A stretch of DNA of 35,833 bases, from contig NZ_JACSQQ010000002.1 in NCBI RefSeq assembly GCF_014836555.1, positions 138,581-174,413 of the forward strand, in the 5' to 3' direction. Position 1 is the stretch's first letter, and every line of letters starts with the position of its first letter. This DNA is from Oerskovia rustica (lineage in GTDB: Bacteria; Actinomycetota; Actinomycetes; Actinomycetales; Cellulomonadaceae). Below, piece by piece: positions 7,262 to 16,589 of this stretch. The notes beneath the pieces were generated by a model. The model did no database searches. It saw only the letters and a list, made by a program, of their open reading frames with translations, and was not told where the DNA came from. The position numbers and the translations under genes were made by a program.

Positions 7262-7689
7262 GCTCGCTCCACCAGATCGTCGGGCCCGAAAGCGTCGGGC
7301 AGCACTTCGCTCATGGGCTTGATGCCACGGGTCGTCTCGACGAGCAGCGCGGGGCCGCCGTGCTCCCACAGGAGCTGGCGGCACCGCCCGCACGGCATGA
7401 GCGTGTTGCCGTGACCGTCGACGCACGCGAACGCCACGAGGCGACCGCCCCCGCTCCCGATCAGGTCGCTCACTAGCGAGCACTCGGCGCACAGCGTCAC
7501 GCCGTACGCCGCGTTCTCGATGTTCGCGCCCGTGACCAGACGGCCGTCGTCGACGAACGCCGCCGCCCCGACCTTGAAGGACGAGTACGGCGCGTACGCC
7601 TTCTCCATGGCGCCCCGCGCGGCCACGCGCAGGGCCTCCCAGTCGAAGCGGTCCCCGGCGTCGACGGTCGTGCCACCGCTCTCGTTCAC
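7258..7689 (-). CDS. cdd: Cytidine deaminase
   Basis: This enzyme deaminates (deoxy)cytidine to (deoxy)uridine. The 143-residue protein is the small, tetrameric type in which the first zinc ligand is Cys: Cys67-Ala-Glu69 in 'LCAEC', then Pro99-Cys100-Gly-Arg-Cys103 in 'MPCGRCRQLL'. Glu69 is the catalytic proton shuttle. The start is GTG at 7689 with AAGGGG a few bases upstream, next to the permease stop. The gene sits between the transporter genes and deoA, so imported cytidine can be converted at once to a DeoA substrate. Confidence 0.96.
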   Translation of the reverse strand: MNESGGTTVDAGDRFDWEALRVAARGAMEKAYAPYSSFKVGAAAFVDDGRLVTGANIENAAYGVTLCAECSLVSDLIGSGGGRLVAFACVDGHGNTLMPCGRCRQLLWEHGGPALLVETTRGIKPMSEVLPDAFGPDDLVERA

Positions 7690-7693
7690 GCCG

Positions 7694-8971
7694 TCACCCC
7701 TTCACGTACGGCTGGCCCGCGGCCGCAGGGCCTCGGACGCGGCCGACGAGGCCGGCCACCGCGAAGATCGTGACGACGTACGGCAGCATCAGCATGAACT
7801 GGTTGGGGATCGGCGTCTCGAGGACGCCGAGCACCTGCTGGAGCTTGTCGGCGAAGCCGAAGAGCAACGCGGCGCCGAGCGCACCCCACGGGGTCCACCG
7901 ACCCAGGATCATGGCGGCGAGCGCGATGTACCCCTTGCCGGCCGTCATCTCCTGGCCGAACGCCCCCACGGAGCCGATCGTGAAGAACGCGCCACCGAGC
8001 CCCGCGACCATGGACCCGAGCAGGACGTTGCGCCACCGCGTGCGGTTGACGTCGATGCCGACCGTGTCGGCCGCCTGCGGGTACTCGCCCACCGAGCGGA
8101 CACGCAGACCCCACTTGGTACGGAACAGCGCGATGCTGATCACGATGACCGCGACGTAGAGCAGGTAGACGATGATCGACTGGCGGAACAGCACCGGTCC
8201 GATGATCGGGATCTCCGACAGCAGGGGGATCGGGAGGGTCGGCAGGCGCGGCGGGGTGTTGAGCGTGGCCGCGTCGTTCTTGAGCACCGAGCTGAACAGG
8301 AAGCTCGTCAGGCCCACGGCGAACACGTTGAGCACCACACCGACGATGATCTGGTTCACGTGGTACTTGACCGTGAACAGCGCGAGCATCGCACCGATGA
8401 GCAGACCCGCGATCGGGGCGGCGATCAGCCCGATGTAGGCGTTGCCCACGACCGAGGCGAGCACCGCGGCGCCGAAGGCCCCCGTCAGGAGCTGACCCTC
8501 GATCGCGATGTTGACCACGCCGGCCCGCTCGTTGAGCAGGCCGCCGAGGGCGCCGAACGCGAGCGGGACAGCGAGGAGCAGCGACCCCTGGAGGAGGCTC
8601 ACGATCGACGTGCTCTTGTCCGCGACGGCCCACACGAGGAACGTCAGGACCCACAGGACACCGAAGACGGCGAGCACCCACCGGCCGACCGGCTGGTCCG
8701 CGCGGACCCGGACGTACGCGTAGCCCGCGAGCAGGAGGCACAGGACCGAGAGCACGATCGCGGTCGCCCTGGTCGGGACCGCGACCGGGTCGAACTGGAG
8801 CAGGTCAGCCCCGGTCGAGATGCCGAACGTCGTGACCGACCCCGCCGGTCCGAGGAGACCGAACAGGACGAACGAGAGGAGCCCGAAGACGCCCAGGGTG
8901 ATGGGGAGCTTCCAGCTGCGGGCCGCGGTGACGGTAGCGACCTGGGTAGCAGGTGCAGCCATGGCGGTCAT
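7694..8971 (-). CDS. ABC transporter permease, nucleoside uptake (second permease)
   Basis: A 425-residue integral membrane protein with about ten hydrophobic segments, of the BPD_transp_2 family (NupQ/YufQ-like) that partners BMP-type binding proteins. Diagnostic stretches are 'GALGGLLNERAGVVNIAIEGQLL' (EAA-like family region) and 'ALAAMILGRWTPWGALGAALLFG'. The first ATG at 8971 overlaps the stop of the preceding permease by 4 bases; a second ATG three codons on is possible. It should form the membrane channel as a heterodimer with the first permease and be powered by the double-NBD ATPase encoded upstream. The substrate is inferred from the neighbours. Confidence 0.92.
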   Translation of the reverse strand: MTAMAAPATQVATVTAARSWKLPITLGVFGLLSFVLFGLLGPAGSVTTFGISTGADLLQFDPVAVPTRATAIVLSVLCLLLAGYAYVRVRADQPVGRWVLAVFGVLWVLTFLVWAVADKSTSIVSLLQGSLLLAVPLAFGALGGLLNERAGVVNIAIEGQLLTGAFGAAVLASVVGNAYIGLIAAPIAGLLIGAMLALFTVKYHVNQIIVGVVLNVFAVGLTSFLFSSVLKNDAATLNTPPRLPTLPIPLLSEIPIIGPVLFRQSIIVYLLYVAVIVISIALFRTKWGLRVRSVGEYPQAADTVGIDVNRTRWRNVLLGSMVAGLGGAFFTIGSVGAFGQEMTAGKGYIALAAMILGRWTPWGALGAALLFGFADKLQQVLGVLETPIPNQFMLMLPYVVTIFAVAGLVGRVRGPAAAGQPYVKG

Positions 8972-10232
8972 GCGCTGACTCCCTTCATGACGACGGGGTT
9001 CGGGGCGGGCAGGCGGAAGATCGCCCGCACGAGCGGCGGCGCCGCGATGAAGAGGACGACGAGCGACTGGATGACCAGGACGATGTTGATCGAGGTCCCG
9101 GTCGAGGCCTCCATCGCGCGCCCGCCGACGTTGAGCCCGGCGTACAGCAGGCCGGCGAAGAAGATGCCCAGCGGCTTGGAACGCCCCAGGAGGGCGACGG
9201 TGATCGCGTCGAACCCGATCGAGCCCGCGATGCCGCCCGTGAGCGCCTTCTCGGTGCCGAGGATCTGCACGGCACCTGCGAGCCCGGCGAGGGCACCGGA
9301 GACGACCATGACGAGGACGAAGGACGACGCGACGCCCATGCCCGCGGTCCGGGCGGCCTGCTGGTTCGAGCCCACGGCCCGGAAGCGGAAGCCCCAGGTC
9401 GAGCGCGTCATGAGCCACCACACGAAGACCGCGGCAAGGATCGCGACCAGGAAGCCCGCGTTGAGGCGGAACTGGTCACCGAGGAGCAGCGGGAGCTGGG
9501 CGGTGTCCTTGACCCCGGGGCTCTTGGGCTGGTTCGACCCGGGCCGGGTGAAGGCGCTCGTCGTGAGGAACCATGCCACGAGGTAGAGCGCGACGTAGTT
9601 CAGCATGATCGTCACGATCACCTCGTGCGCACCCGTGCGCGCCTTGAGGAAGCCTGCGATGCCGGCCCAGAAGCCACCGGCGAGGATGCCGCCCAGCAGG
9701 GCGAGCAGGAGGTGCAGCACCGGCGGGAGGTTCCACGCGAAGCCGACGTAGCCGCCGATCGCGGCCCCCATGATGACCTGGCCCTGAGCACCGATGTTGA
9801 ACATGCCGGCGCGGAAGCCGACGGCCACGCCGAGCGCGGCGATGATGAGCGGGGTCGAGACCGTCATGGTCTCCGTGAGGGAGCGGATGCCGCGCGCGAA
9901 CGTCGGGGCGTCGTAGTTGTACACCGCTCCGCGGAACATGGCCGCGTAGGCCTCGCTCACGGCGGTCCAGGCCGCACCGAAGAAGTCGGCGGGCTTGGCG
10001 AAGAGGTAGCTCGCCGCGGCGGTCACGTCGGGGTCGGTGACGATGATCAGGAGCCCGCCGATGACCAGCGCCAGGACGAACGCCAGGACGGTCACTCCGA
10101 ACGGGCCGGTCGTGATCTCACGGAAGGTCGCGGCCCAGCGAGCGGACTCGGCGCCCTCGGGGTGGGGCTTCGCCGCGCCGGCCGGCTCGGGCGCCGGCTC
10201 TCCCGTCGGTGGCGGGGCGGGCTGCTGGTCGG

Positions 10233-10236
<4 letters not shown>
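8968..10236 (-). CDS. ABC transporter permease, nucleoside uptake (first permease)
   Basis: A 422-residue BPD_transp_2-family permease (NupP/YufP-like). A Pro/Ala/Glu-rich cytoplasmic tail of about 40 residues comes first, then multiple membrane helices. The family region 'VGFRAGMFNIGAQGQVIMGA' precedes 'GFLKARTGAHEVIVTIMLNYVAL', which is characteristic of this permease of BMP-type systems. The start is GTG at 10236, overlapping the ATPase stop by 4 bases (GTGA). The 60-70 residue periplasmic-type insertion after the first helix, 'PADFFGAAWTAVSEAYAAMFRGA', is common in actinobacterial homologues. Confidence 0.92.
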
Positions 10237-11786
<1,550 letters not shown>

Positions 11787-11843
11787 GTACGGTCTCCTTC
11801 GATGCACAGGCAGCCTTGCCTGCGACGTTAGCCCAAGACTGGT

Positions 11844-11876
11844 CGAGCCGGCCCGGCGAGGTGCCGGGCCGGCTCG
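11844..11876. terminator. Intergenic hairpin between the binding-protein gene and the ABC genes
   Basis: A perfect 14-bp stem (11844-11857 with 11863-11876) and a 5-base loop GAGGT lie 22 bases past the stop of the lipoprotein gene and 57 bases before the ATPase start. No T tract follows on the minus strand. The position is typical of an attenuating or 3'-end-stabilising hairpin that lets the binding protein be made in excess over the membrane subunits. Confidence 0.65.
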
Positions 11877-11897
11877 GCCACGATGTACTGCGTCAGG

Positions 11898-12992
11898 TCA
11901 CGGCGAGCTCGGGGACTCCACGACGATCGTGCCGTCGATGATGTCCTTGCGGAGCTGGTCGATCTCGTCCTTGAGCTCCTGAGGAACCTTCGAGTCGAAG
12001 TCGTGGTACGGCGCGATGTCCACGCCGCCGTTCTCGAGCGTGCCCACGTAGGGTTCGTTCGAGAACTCGTCCTCGGAGGCTGCCGTGATGACGTCCTCGA
12101 CGCCCGCGCCGATCTCCTTGAGCACGGAGGTCAGGATCAGGTCGCCGCTGTCGGGGTTGGTCTCGAAGCCGTCCGCGTCGACCCAGATGACCGACACGTC
12201 GGTCGCGTCCTTGGCGGCGGCGAGCGTGCCGACGCCGACCGGACCGGCGACGGGCATGATGATGTCCGCGCCCTGGTCGATGAAGGTCTGGGTCAGCTGC
12301 TGGCCCTGGGACTGGTCCTCGAAGCCGCCCGCGAACGAGCCGTTCTGGCTGTCCTTGTTCCAGCCGAGCGTCTTGACGTCGGTGCCGTGCGTCTCGTTGT
12401 AGTTCGCGACGCCGTCGACGAAGCCGTCCATGAAGATCGTCACGGACGGGATCTGCAGACCGCCGTACGTCGCGACCGTGCCGGTCTTGCTCATGCCCGC
12501 GGCGAGGTAGCCCGCGAGGAACGAGGCCTGGGCGGTGTCGAAGCTGATCGGCTTGACGTTGTCGAGCTCGATCGTGTTGCCGTCAGCGTCTTGTGCCGTC
12601 GAGTCGACGATCGCGAAGTCGACGTCCGGGTTGGCCTGGGCGGCGTCGCCCGTGGCCGTCGCGAGGAGGAAGCCGACCGTCACGATGACGTTGCAGTTCT
12701 CGGAGACCAGGTTGTCGATGTTCGGAGCGAAGTTCGACTCCTCCTTCGACTCGGCCGTGGCGGTCTGGATGCCCAGGTTCTTCTCGGCAGCCATGAGGCC
12801 GTTGTAGCCCGACTCGTTGAAGGACTTGTCGTCGAAGCCGCCCGCGTCGGACACCATGCACGCCTTGAAGCTCGACTCCGAGCCCCCGGCCGTGCCCGTG
12901 GCGCCGCCCTCTTCGGGTGCGCTCCCACATGCAGCCAGCGCCAGCGCGGCGACGGCCGCGAGCGCTGTCATCTGCGTTGCTCTCTTCACCAT
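11898..12992 (-). CDS. BMP family nucleoside-binding lipoprotein
   Basis: A 364-residue substrate-binding lipoprotein of the basic membrane protein (BmpA/PnrA/TmpC) family. The N-terminus has a short positive tail, a hydrophobic segment and the lipobox L-A-A-C, with Cys22 as the lipid anchor, followed by a Gly/Thr/Ser-rich linker. The family core is seen in 'KACMVSDAGGFDDKSFNESGYNGL', whose Asp and Asn side chains bind ribose in PnrA, plus 'ETNPDSGDLILTSVLKEI'. The ATG at 12992 or the adjacent GTG (better spaced from GGAG) may be used. It heads the uptake genes. Family structures bind purine or pyrimidine nucleosides, and the cdd-deoA context agrees. Confidence 0.93.
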   Translation of the reverse strand: MVKRATQMTALAAVAALALAACGSAPEEGGATGTAGGSESSFKACMVSDAGGFDDKSFNESGYNGLMAAEKNLGIQTATAESKEESNFAPNIDNLVSENCNVIVTVGFLLATATGDAAQANPDVDFAIVDSTAQDADGNTIELDNVKPISFDTAQASFLAGYLAAGMSKTGTVATYGGLQIPSVTIFMDGFVDGVANYNETHGTDVKTLGWNKDSQNGSFAGGFEDQSQGQQLTQTFIDQGADIIMPVAGPVGVGTLAAAKDATDVSVIWVDADGFETNPDSGDLILTSVLKEIGAGVEDVITAASEDEFSNEPYVGTLENGGVDIAPYHDFDSKVPQELKDEIDQLRKDIIDGTIVVESPSSP

Positions 12993-13095
12993 GAGCTCCG
13001 TTCGATCTCGTCGATGGCCCCCGGGAGAAAACCGAGACCTGCCCGCGCGTCGTTGCACGGGTAGGTCACGGGGTCCGTCGGCCTGTATTGATCGA

Positions 13096-13101
13096 ACACT
13101 A
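13096..13101 (-). promoter_or_regulatory. Candidate -10 box for the BMP nucleoside-transport operon
   Basis: TAGTGT on the minus strand is the best TAnnnT match between the phased repeat at 13124-13139 and the lipoprotein start. It leaves an untranslated leader of about 100 bases. A second candidate (CAATAC at 13085-13090) cannot be excluded. The -35 region is not recognisable. Confidence 0.35.
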
Positions 13102-13123
13102 GCCACGTCGAGGGACGTCGGAC

Positions 13124-13139
13124 GTTACTTGCGGGTAAC
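13124..13139. promoter_or_regulatory. GTTAC-N6-GTAAC operator-like palindrome upstream of the BMP operon
   Basis: GTTAC (13124-13128) and GTAAC (13135-13139) are separated by 6 bases, and the 16-mer is an imperfect palindrome. It fits the same GTnAC-N6-GTnAC, 11-bp-phased pattern found before add and manC. It lies about 23 bases upstream of the best -10 candidate, where an OmpR-family activator would sit. Confidence 0.5.
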
Positions 13140-13142
13140 GCG

Positions 13143-13164
13143 GACGCTTCGTTATGGAAGCGTC
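13143..13164. terminator. Hairpin between the M20 amidohydrolase gene and the BMP operon
   Basis: 8-bp perfect arms GACGCTTC (13143-13150) and GAAGCGTC (13157-13164) around a 6-base loop. It lies about 95 bases beyond the amidohydrolase stop and directly upstream of the operator-like palindrome. It probably ends the amidohydrolase transcript, although a regulatory role is possible. A weaker GTTGC/GCAAC inverted repeat lies at 13214-13228. Confidence 0.5.
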
Positions 13165-13258
13165 ATCTGACGTCTCAGCCGTGACCGTTCGCGTTCCAGC
13201 GGTCGGACACTTGGTTGCACAGGGCAACGTTTCGAGCGTCGACCGACGTGCCGACCGC

Positions 13259-14536
13259 TCAGCCCAGCGCGACGCGCGCGAGCAGACGCACCCCCGCGCC
13301 GATCGCCGCCTCGTCGACCCGCAGGTCCCCCTGGTGGATGTCGTACGACCGCCCGCCCGGCGTCCGGGTGCCCAGCCGGGCCATCGCACCGGGAACCTTG
13401 GTCAGGTACCAGGCGAAGTCCTCGCCGCCGAGCGACTGCTCCGTGAGGAGCACCGACGCAGGCCCCAGCACGTCGCGCGCCGCGGCCTCGAGCGAGGCCG
13501 TGCACTCCTCCGCGTTCTCGACCGGCGGGACCCCGCGGGTGTGGTTGACCGTCACCTCGACCTCGTAGGGCGCGACGACCTGCTCGACCGCGTCGTGCAG
13601 GACCTGCCCCGCGAACTCCCAGGCCCGCACGTCGAGGCAGCGCAGCGTCCCTCGGACCGTCCCGGTGCTGGGGATCGCGTTGTGCGCCGAGCCGGCGTGC
13701 ACCGCGCCCCACGTGAGGTTGACGCCCGAGCGCGGGTCGAGGCGGCGGCCCAGCACTGCGGGGACCTGCGTGATGACCTGTCCGAGCGCGTAGACCACGT
13801 CGCCCGTCAGGTGCGGGCGGGACGTGTGCCCGCCGGGCGAGGTGATGGTCACGGAGACCTCGTCGGACGCCGAGGTGATGGGACCGATGCGCGTCCCGAT
13901 CTGCCCGGCGTCGACCTTGGGGTCGCAGTGGACCGCGTAGATCTCCTCGATCCCGTCCAGGCCGCCCGCGGCGATCACGTCGAGCGAGCCGCCGGGCTGG
14001 ACTTCCTCCGCGGGCTGGAAGACCAGCCGGACCGGACGGGACAGCTCGCCTCGCTCGGCGAGCGCGGCCAGGACCAGGCCCGCCCCCAGCACGACCGTGG
14101 CGTGCACGTCGTGCCCGCACGCGTGCGCGACACCGGGGGTGGTCGAGGCCCACGGGAGCTCGCACCGGTCCTGGACCGGGAGCGCGTCGATGTCGGCGCG
14201 CAGCGCGACCCGCCCGAGCACGGCACCGTCCGGCCCGTCCGAGCCGCCGATGTCGCACACGAGCCCGGTGCCCGGCAGGAGCCGGGGCTCGAGCCCCGCC
14301 GCGCGCAGCCGGTCGGCGATCAGGGCCGTGGTACGGGTCTCGGTGCGCGAGACCTCGGGGTGCGCGTGGATGTCGCGACGGATCGCGACGAGCTCGTCCT
14401 CGAAGGTCGAGGCCAGGTCGACGACCGCGTCCCCGGTCGCCGTGCGCGCCAGGAGGTGCGTCGACGCGGGCCGGGCACCCGTCCGGGCACGGTCCGACGG
14501 GGTGCTGTTCTCGGTGCTCTCCTCAGGACTGCTCAC
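13259..14536 (-). CDS. M20 family amidohydrolase (N-acyl-amino-acid hydrolase type)
   Basis: A 425-residue zinc-type amidohydrolase of the M20D/HipO-AmiA branch. Landmarks run in order: 'RRDIHAHPEVS' (about residues 53-63), 'ALRADIDALPVQD', the metal-binding 'HACGHDVHAT', the catalytic 'FQPAEEVQPGGS', the lid-domain 'GGHTSRPH' and 'LGGEDFAWYL' near the end. All metal and catalytic residues are present. The start is GTG at 14536 with no Shine-Dalgarno sequence but a TAGTCT hexamer exactly 6 bases upstream, implying a leaderless mRNA. Family members remove acyl groups from amino acids or small peptides. Mycobacteria keep similar genes (amiA1/amiB1) near the nucleoside genes. The substrate is unknown. 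Confidence 0.92.
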   Translation of the reverse strand: MSSPEESTENSTPSDRARTGARPASTHLLARTATGDAVVDLASTFEDELVAIRRDIHAHPEVSRTETRTTALIADRLRAAGLEPRLLPGTGLVCDIGGSDGPDGAVLGRVALRADIDALPVQDRCELPWASTTPGVAHACGHDVHATVVLGAGLVLAALAERGELSRPVRLVFQPAEEVQPGGSLDVIAAGGLDGIEEIYAVHCDPKVDAGQIGTRIGPITSASDEVSVTITSPGGHTSRPHLTGDVVYALGQVITQVPAVLGRRLDPRSGVNLTWGAVHAGSAHNAIPSTGTVRGTLRCLDVRAWEFAGQVLHDAVEQVVAPYEVEVTVNHTRGVPPVENAEECTASLEAAARDVLGPASVLLTEQSLGGEDFAWYLTKVPGAMARLGTRTPGGRSYDIHQGDLRVDEAAIGAGVRLLARVALG

Positions 14537-14542
14537 CAGCCG

Positions 14543-14548
14543 AGACTA
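14543..14548 (-). promoter_or_regulatory. -10 box of the M20 amidohydrolase gene, leaderless arrangement
   Basis: TAGTCT on the minus strand (extended as GATAGTCT), 6 bases before the GTG start. No ribosome-binding sequence lies between them. Confidence 0.55.
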
Positions 14549-14621
14549 TCCCCGGCCCCGTCGGCGCGGGCGACCGTGCCACGCACCGGGACGGCACGGG
14601 CACGGCGAAGGCAGGCGGCGG

Positions 14622-14650
14622 CGTCGGGCCGTGGCCTCCCCTGCCCGACG
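14622..14650. terminator. Hairpin downstream of manC
   Basis: 8-bp arms CGTCGGGC (14622-14629) and GCCCGACG (14643-14650) with a 13-base loop, 45 bases past the manC stop. It would separate manC from the amidohydrolase gene. No T tract. Confidence 0.45.
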
Positions 14651-14694
14651 GCGTCCCGCGCCCACGAGCGTCCGCGGCGCCCCTGCGCGTCGCG

Positions 14695-15870
14695 CTAGAG
14701 GAGCTCGTCCAGGCCGCGCTCGCGCACGAGGTCGACCATGGCCTTGACCTGCTGCGCGCGGGCACGCGTGGTGACCAGGAGCGCGTCGGGAGTGTCGACG
14801 ACCACGACGTCGTCGAGCCCGAGGATCGTGACGACCCGGTCGCTCGCCGGGACGACGACCGACCCCGCGCTCTCGCGGCGCACGACCCGGTCCGTGTCGC
14901 CGAGCACCTTGGAGCCCGACTCGTCGGCCGAGGGCAGCAGCGCGGCCAGCGAGTTGAAGTCGCCGATGTCGTCCCACCCGAAGTTCCCCGGGACGACCGC
15001 GACCCCGCCCACGGCCGCGACCGGCTCGGCGACGGCATGGTCGATCGCGATCTTCTCCAGCCCGGGCCAGACCTCCGCCAGGACGCGGTCCCGGTCCGGG
15101 GAGTCCCATGCCGCAGCCACGGTGCGCAGACCCTCGTACAGCTCGGGGCGCTGGTCCGCGAGATGCCCGAGCAGCACCGAGGTGCGAGTGATGAACATGC
15201 CCGCGTTCCAGCGGTACTCCCCCGACCGTACGTAGCGCTGGGCCGTCACCGCGTCCGGCTTCTCCGTGAACCCCTGCGCGTGCAGCGCCGTGGGGGCACC
15301 GGCAAGATCCAGGGAGGCGCCGCTCCGGACGTAGCCGAAGGCCGTCGACGGCCGCGACGCCGCGATCCCGACCGTGACGACGTAGCCCGCCCGGGCAGCC
15401 TCGACGCCCTCCCGGACCGCCTGCTCGAACGCCGCCTGACCGGTGATGACCTGGTCCGCCGCGAACGAGCCGATCACCACGTCGCCGTGGCGGTGCTGGA
15501 GTACCGCGGCGGCGAGCCCGATCGCCGCCATCGAGTCGCGGGGCGAGGGCTCGGCGAGCAAGGCGTCGTCGCGCAGGCCCGGGAGCTGGGTGCGCGCCGA
15601 GGCGACGTGCTGGCGACCGGTCACCAGGACGATGCCGTCCTGGCCGGCGAGGGGCGCGAGCCGGTCGACCGTGGCCTGCAGCAGCGACCGTCCGGCCCCC
15701 GTCAGGTCGAGCAGGAACTTGGGGTTGCCGCGGCGCGAGAGCGGCCACAGCCGCGTCCCGGCGCCTCCCGCGGGGATCACGGCGTAGAAACCGGGGATCG
15801 CCGGGGTCGCCGGGGCGGACCCGTCCGGCGACGAGGCAGGGCTGGGCGCGGGGACGGGGAGCGTCGACAT
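14695..15870 (-). CDS. manC: Mannose-1-phosphate guanylyltransferase
   Basis: This enzyme makes GDP-mannose from mannose 1-phosphate and GTP, the donor for mannosylated lipids, glycoproteins or polysaccharides. The 391-residue single-domain form lacks the phosphomannose isomerase domain of longer ManC proteins. The nucleotide-binding signature 'VIPAGGAGTRLWPLSR' is near residue 30, followed by 'NPKFLLDL', 'GFTEKPD' with the sugar-binding Glu-Lys, 'WNAGMF' and 'FGWDDIGDF'. The ATG at 15870 lacks a Shine-Dalgarno sequence. TATGCT lies 6 bases upstream, and three phased GTGAC repeats abut that -10 box. It is divergent from sdhCDAB. The GT-C enzyme at 29236-30654 could use mannose donors derived from this pathway, which is inference. 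Confidence 0.93.
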   Translation of the reverse strand: MSTLPVPAPSPASSPDGSAPATPAIPGFYAVIPAGGAGTRLWPLSRRGNPKFLLDLTGAGRSLLQATVDRLAPLAGQDGIVLVTGRQHVASARTQLPGLRDDALLAEPSPRDSMAAIGLAAAVLQHRHGDVVIGSFAADQVITGQAAFEQAVREGVEAARAGYVVTVGIAASRPSTAFGYVRSGASLDLAGAPTALHAQGFTEKPDAVTAQRYVRSGEYRWNAGMFITRTSVLLGHLADQRPELYEGLRTVAAAWDSPDRDRVLAEVWPGLEKIAIDHAVAEPVAAVGGVAVVPGNFGWDDIGDFNSLAALLPSADESGSKVLGDTDRVVRRESAGSVVVPASDRVVTILGLDDVVVVDTPDALLVTTRARAQQVKAMVDLVRERGLDELL

Positions 15871-15876
15871 CCTCGA

Positions 15877-15882
15877 AGCATA
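15877..15882 (-). promoter_or_regulatory. -10 box of manC, leaderless arrangement
   Basis: TATGCT on the minus strand lies 6 bases before the ATG of manC, so transcription should start at the start codon. It is the best -10 match among the leaderless candidates in this window. Confidence 0.65.
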
Positions 15883-15909
15883 GTGACCGACGCGTGACCG
15901 ACGCGTGAC
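15883..15909. promoter_or_regulatory. Three GTGAC repeats with 11-bp phasing over the manC promoter
   Basis: GTGAC occurs at 15883, 15894 and 15905, with the identical 6-base spacer cgacgc between copies. The array touches the upstream edge of the TATGCT -10 box and covers the spacer and -35 region. A bound regulator would therefore either repress or replace the -35 contact. The pattern is the same GTnAC-N6 triplet found upstream of add. Confidence 0.6.
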
Positions 15910-15915
15910 CGGGCG

Positions 15916-15948
15916 CCCGAGGACACTCCGCGGAGGGGCGTCCTCGGG
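15916..15948. other. Long interrupted palindrome in the manC-sdhC intergenic region
   Basis: 9-bp arms CCCGAGGAC (15916-15924) and GTCCTCGGG (15940-15948) enclose a second palindrome, CTCCGCGGAG (15926-15935). It lies between two divergent promoters, so it is not positioned as an ordinary terminator. A little further on is GGTCAC-N8-GTGACC (15971-15990). The remainder of the 335-base gap 15871-16205 holds a possible sdh -10 region near 16032-16040 (tatcactat) and a leader of roughly 160 bases. Confidence 0.5.
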
Positions 15949-15970
15949 TCATCGGGAGCCGTGTGGAATG

Positions 15971-15990
15971 GGTCACAAACAGGGGTGACC
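15971..15990. promoter_or_regulatory. GGTCAC-N8-GTGACC inverted repeat upstream of sdhCDAB
   Basis: Perfect 6-bp arms with an 8-base spacer, about 60 bases before the likely sdh promoter. It is not a CRP/GlxR site, because the half-sites point the other way (TGTGA-N6-TCACA would be needed). It is a candidate operator for an unknown regulator of the sdh operon. Confidence 0.4.
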
Positions 15991-16205
15991 AGGCCGCTGG
16001 GAACGCACCACGGTCCGCACCACGATGCCGGTATCACTATGGTGGAACCCCAGAGACGGATATCGGCGGACTCCGGCGAGCCGTGGATCTGCCGCTCCTA
16101 CCGACTCCCCAGGGCCTCGGCGCGGAGCGGTCGTGAACGGCCACCGGCGGACGACGTCGTCCAGCTCGATATCTCACCCCTGAACTCGCCACAGGAGGCC
16201 CCTAA

Positions 16206-16589
16206 GTGCCCAGTGCACCTGCTGGCACGCTGTACCGCGGCCGTGAAGGCATGTGGTCGTGGGTCGCGCATCGCGTGACCGGCGTGCTCATCTTCTTCTT
16301 CCTCCTCGTGCACGTGCTGGACACAGCGCTTGTACGAGTCTCGCCCGAGGCGTACGACGCCGTGATCGGCACCTACAAGACCGTGATCATGGGACTCGGA
16401 GAGGCCGGCCTCGTGGCCGCCATCGTGTTCCACGCCTTCAACGGTGTCCGGATCATCCTCGTCGACTTCTGGGCCAAGGGGCCCAAGTACCAGCGCACCA
16501 TGCTCTGGGTCGTCGTCGGCCTGTTCGCGGTGACGATGGCGGGCTTCCTGCCGCGCCACCTCATGAACGTCTTCGGAGGTGGGCACTGA
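16206..16589 (+). CDS. sdhC: Succinate dehydrogenase cytochrome b556 subunit
   Basis: A 127-residue membrane anchor of respiratory complex II with three membrane helices. The N-terminal '[23 protein letters not shown]' carries the family's quinone-site Ser and Arg region. His in 'LVHVLDTA' and in '[10 protein letters not shown]' are candidates for heme b ligation. The start is GTG at 16206 with a perfect AGGAGG 10 bases upstream. It heads sdhCDAB and overlaps sdhD by one base (TGATG). Confidence 0.93.
   Translation: MPSAPAGTLYRGREGMWSWVAHRVTGVLIFFFLLVHVLDTALVRVSPEAYDAVIGTYKTVIMGLGEAGLVAAIVFHAFNGVRIILVDFWAKGPKYQRTMLWVVVGLFAVTMAGFLPRHLMNVFGGGH

Noticed and set aside
15971-15990. CRP/GlxR binding site upstream of sdhC
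   Set aside because: The half-sites are GGTCAC/GTGACC with an 8-base spacer, in the opposite orientation to TGTGA-N6-TCACA.
16253-16588. N-terminal extension of sdhD inside sdhC
   Set aside because: It overlaps sdhC entirely and lacks similarity. The TGATG junction gives a standard coupled start.
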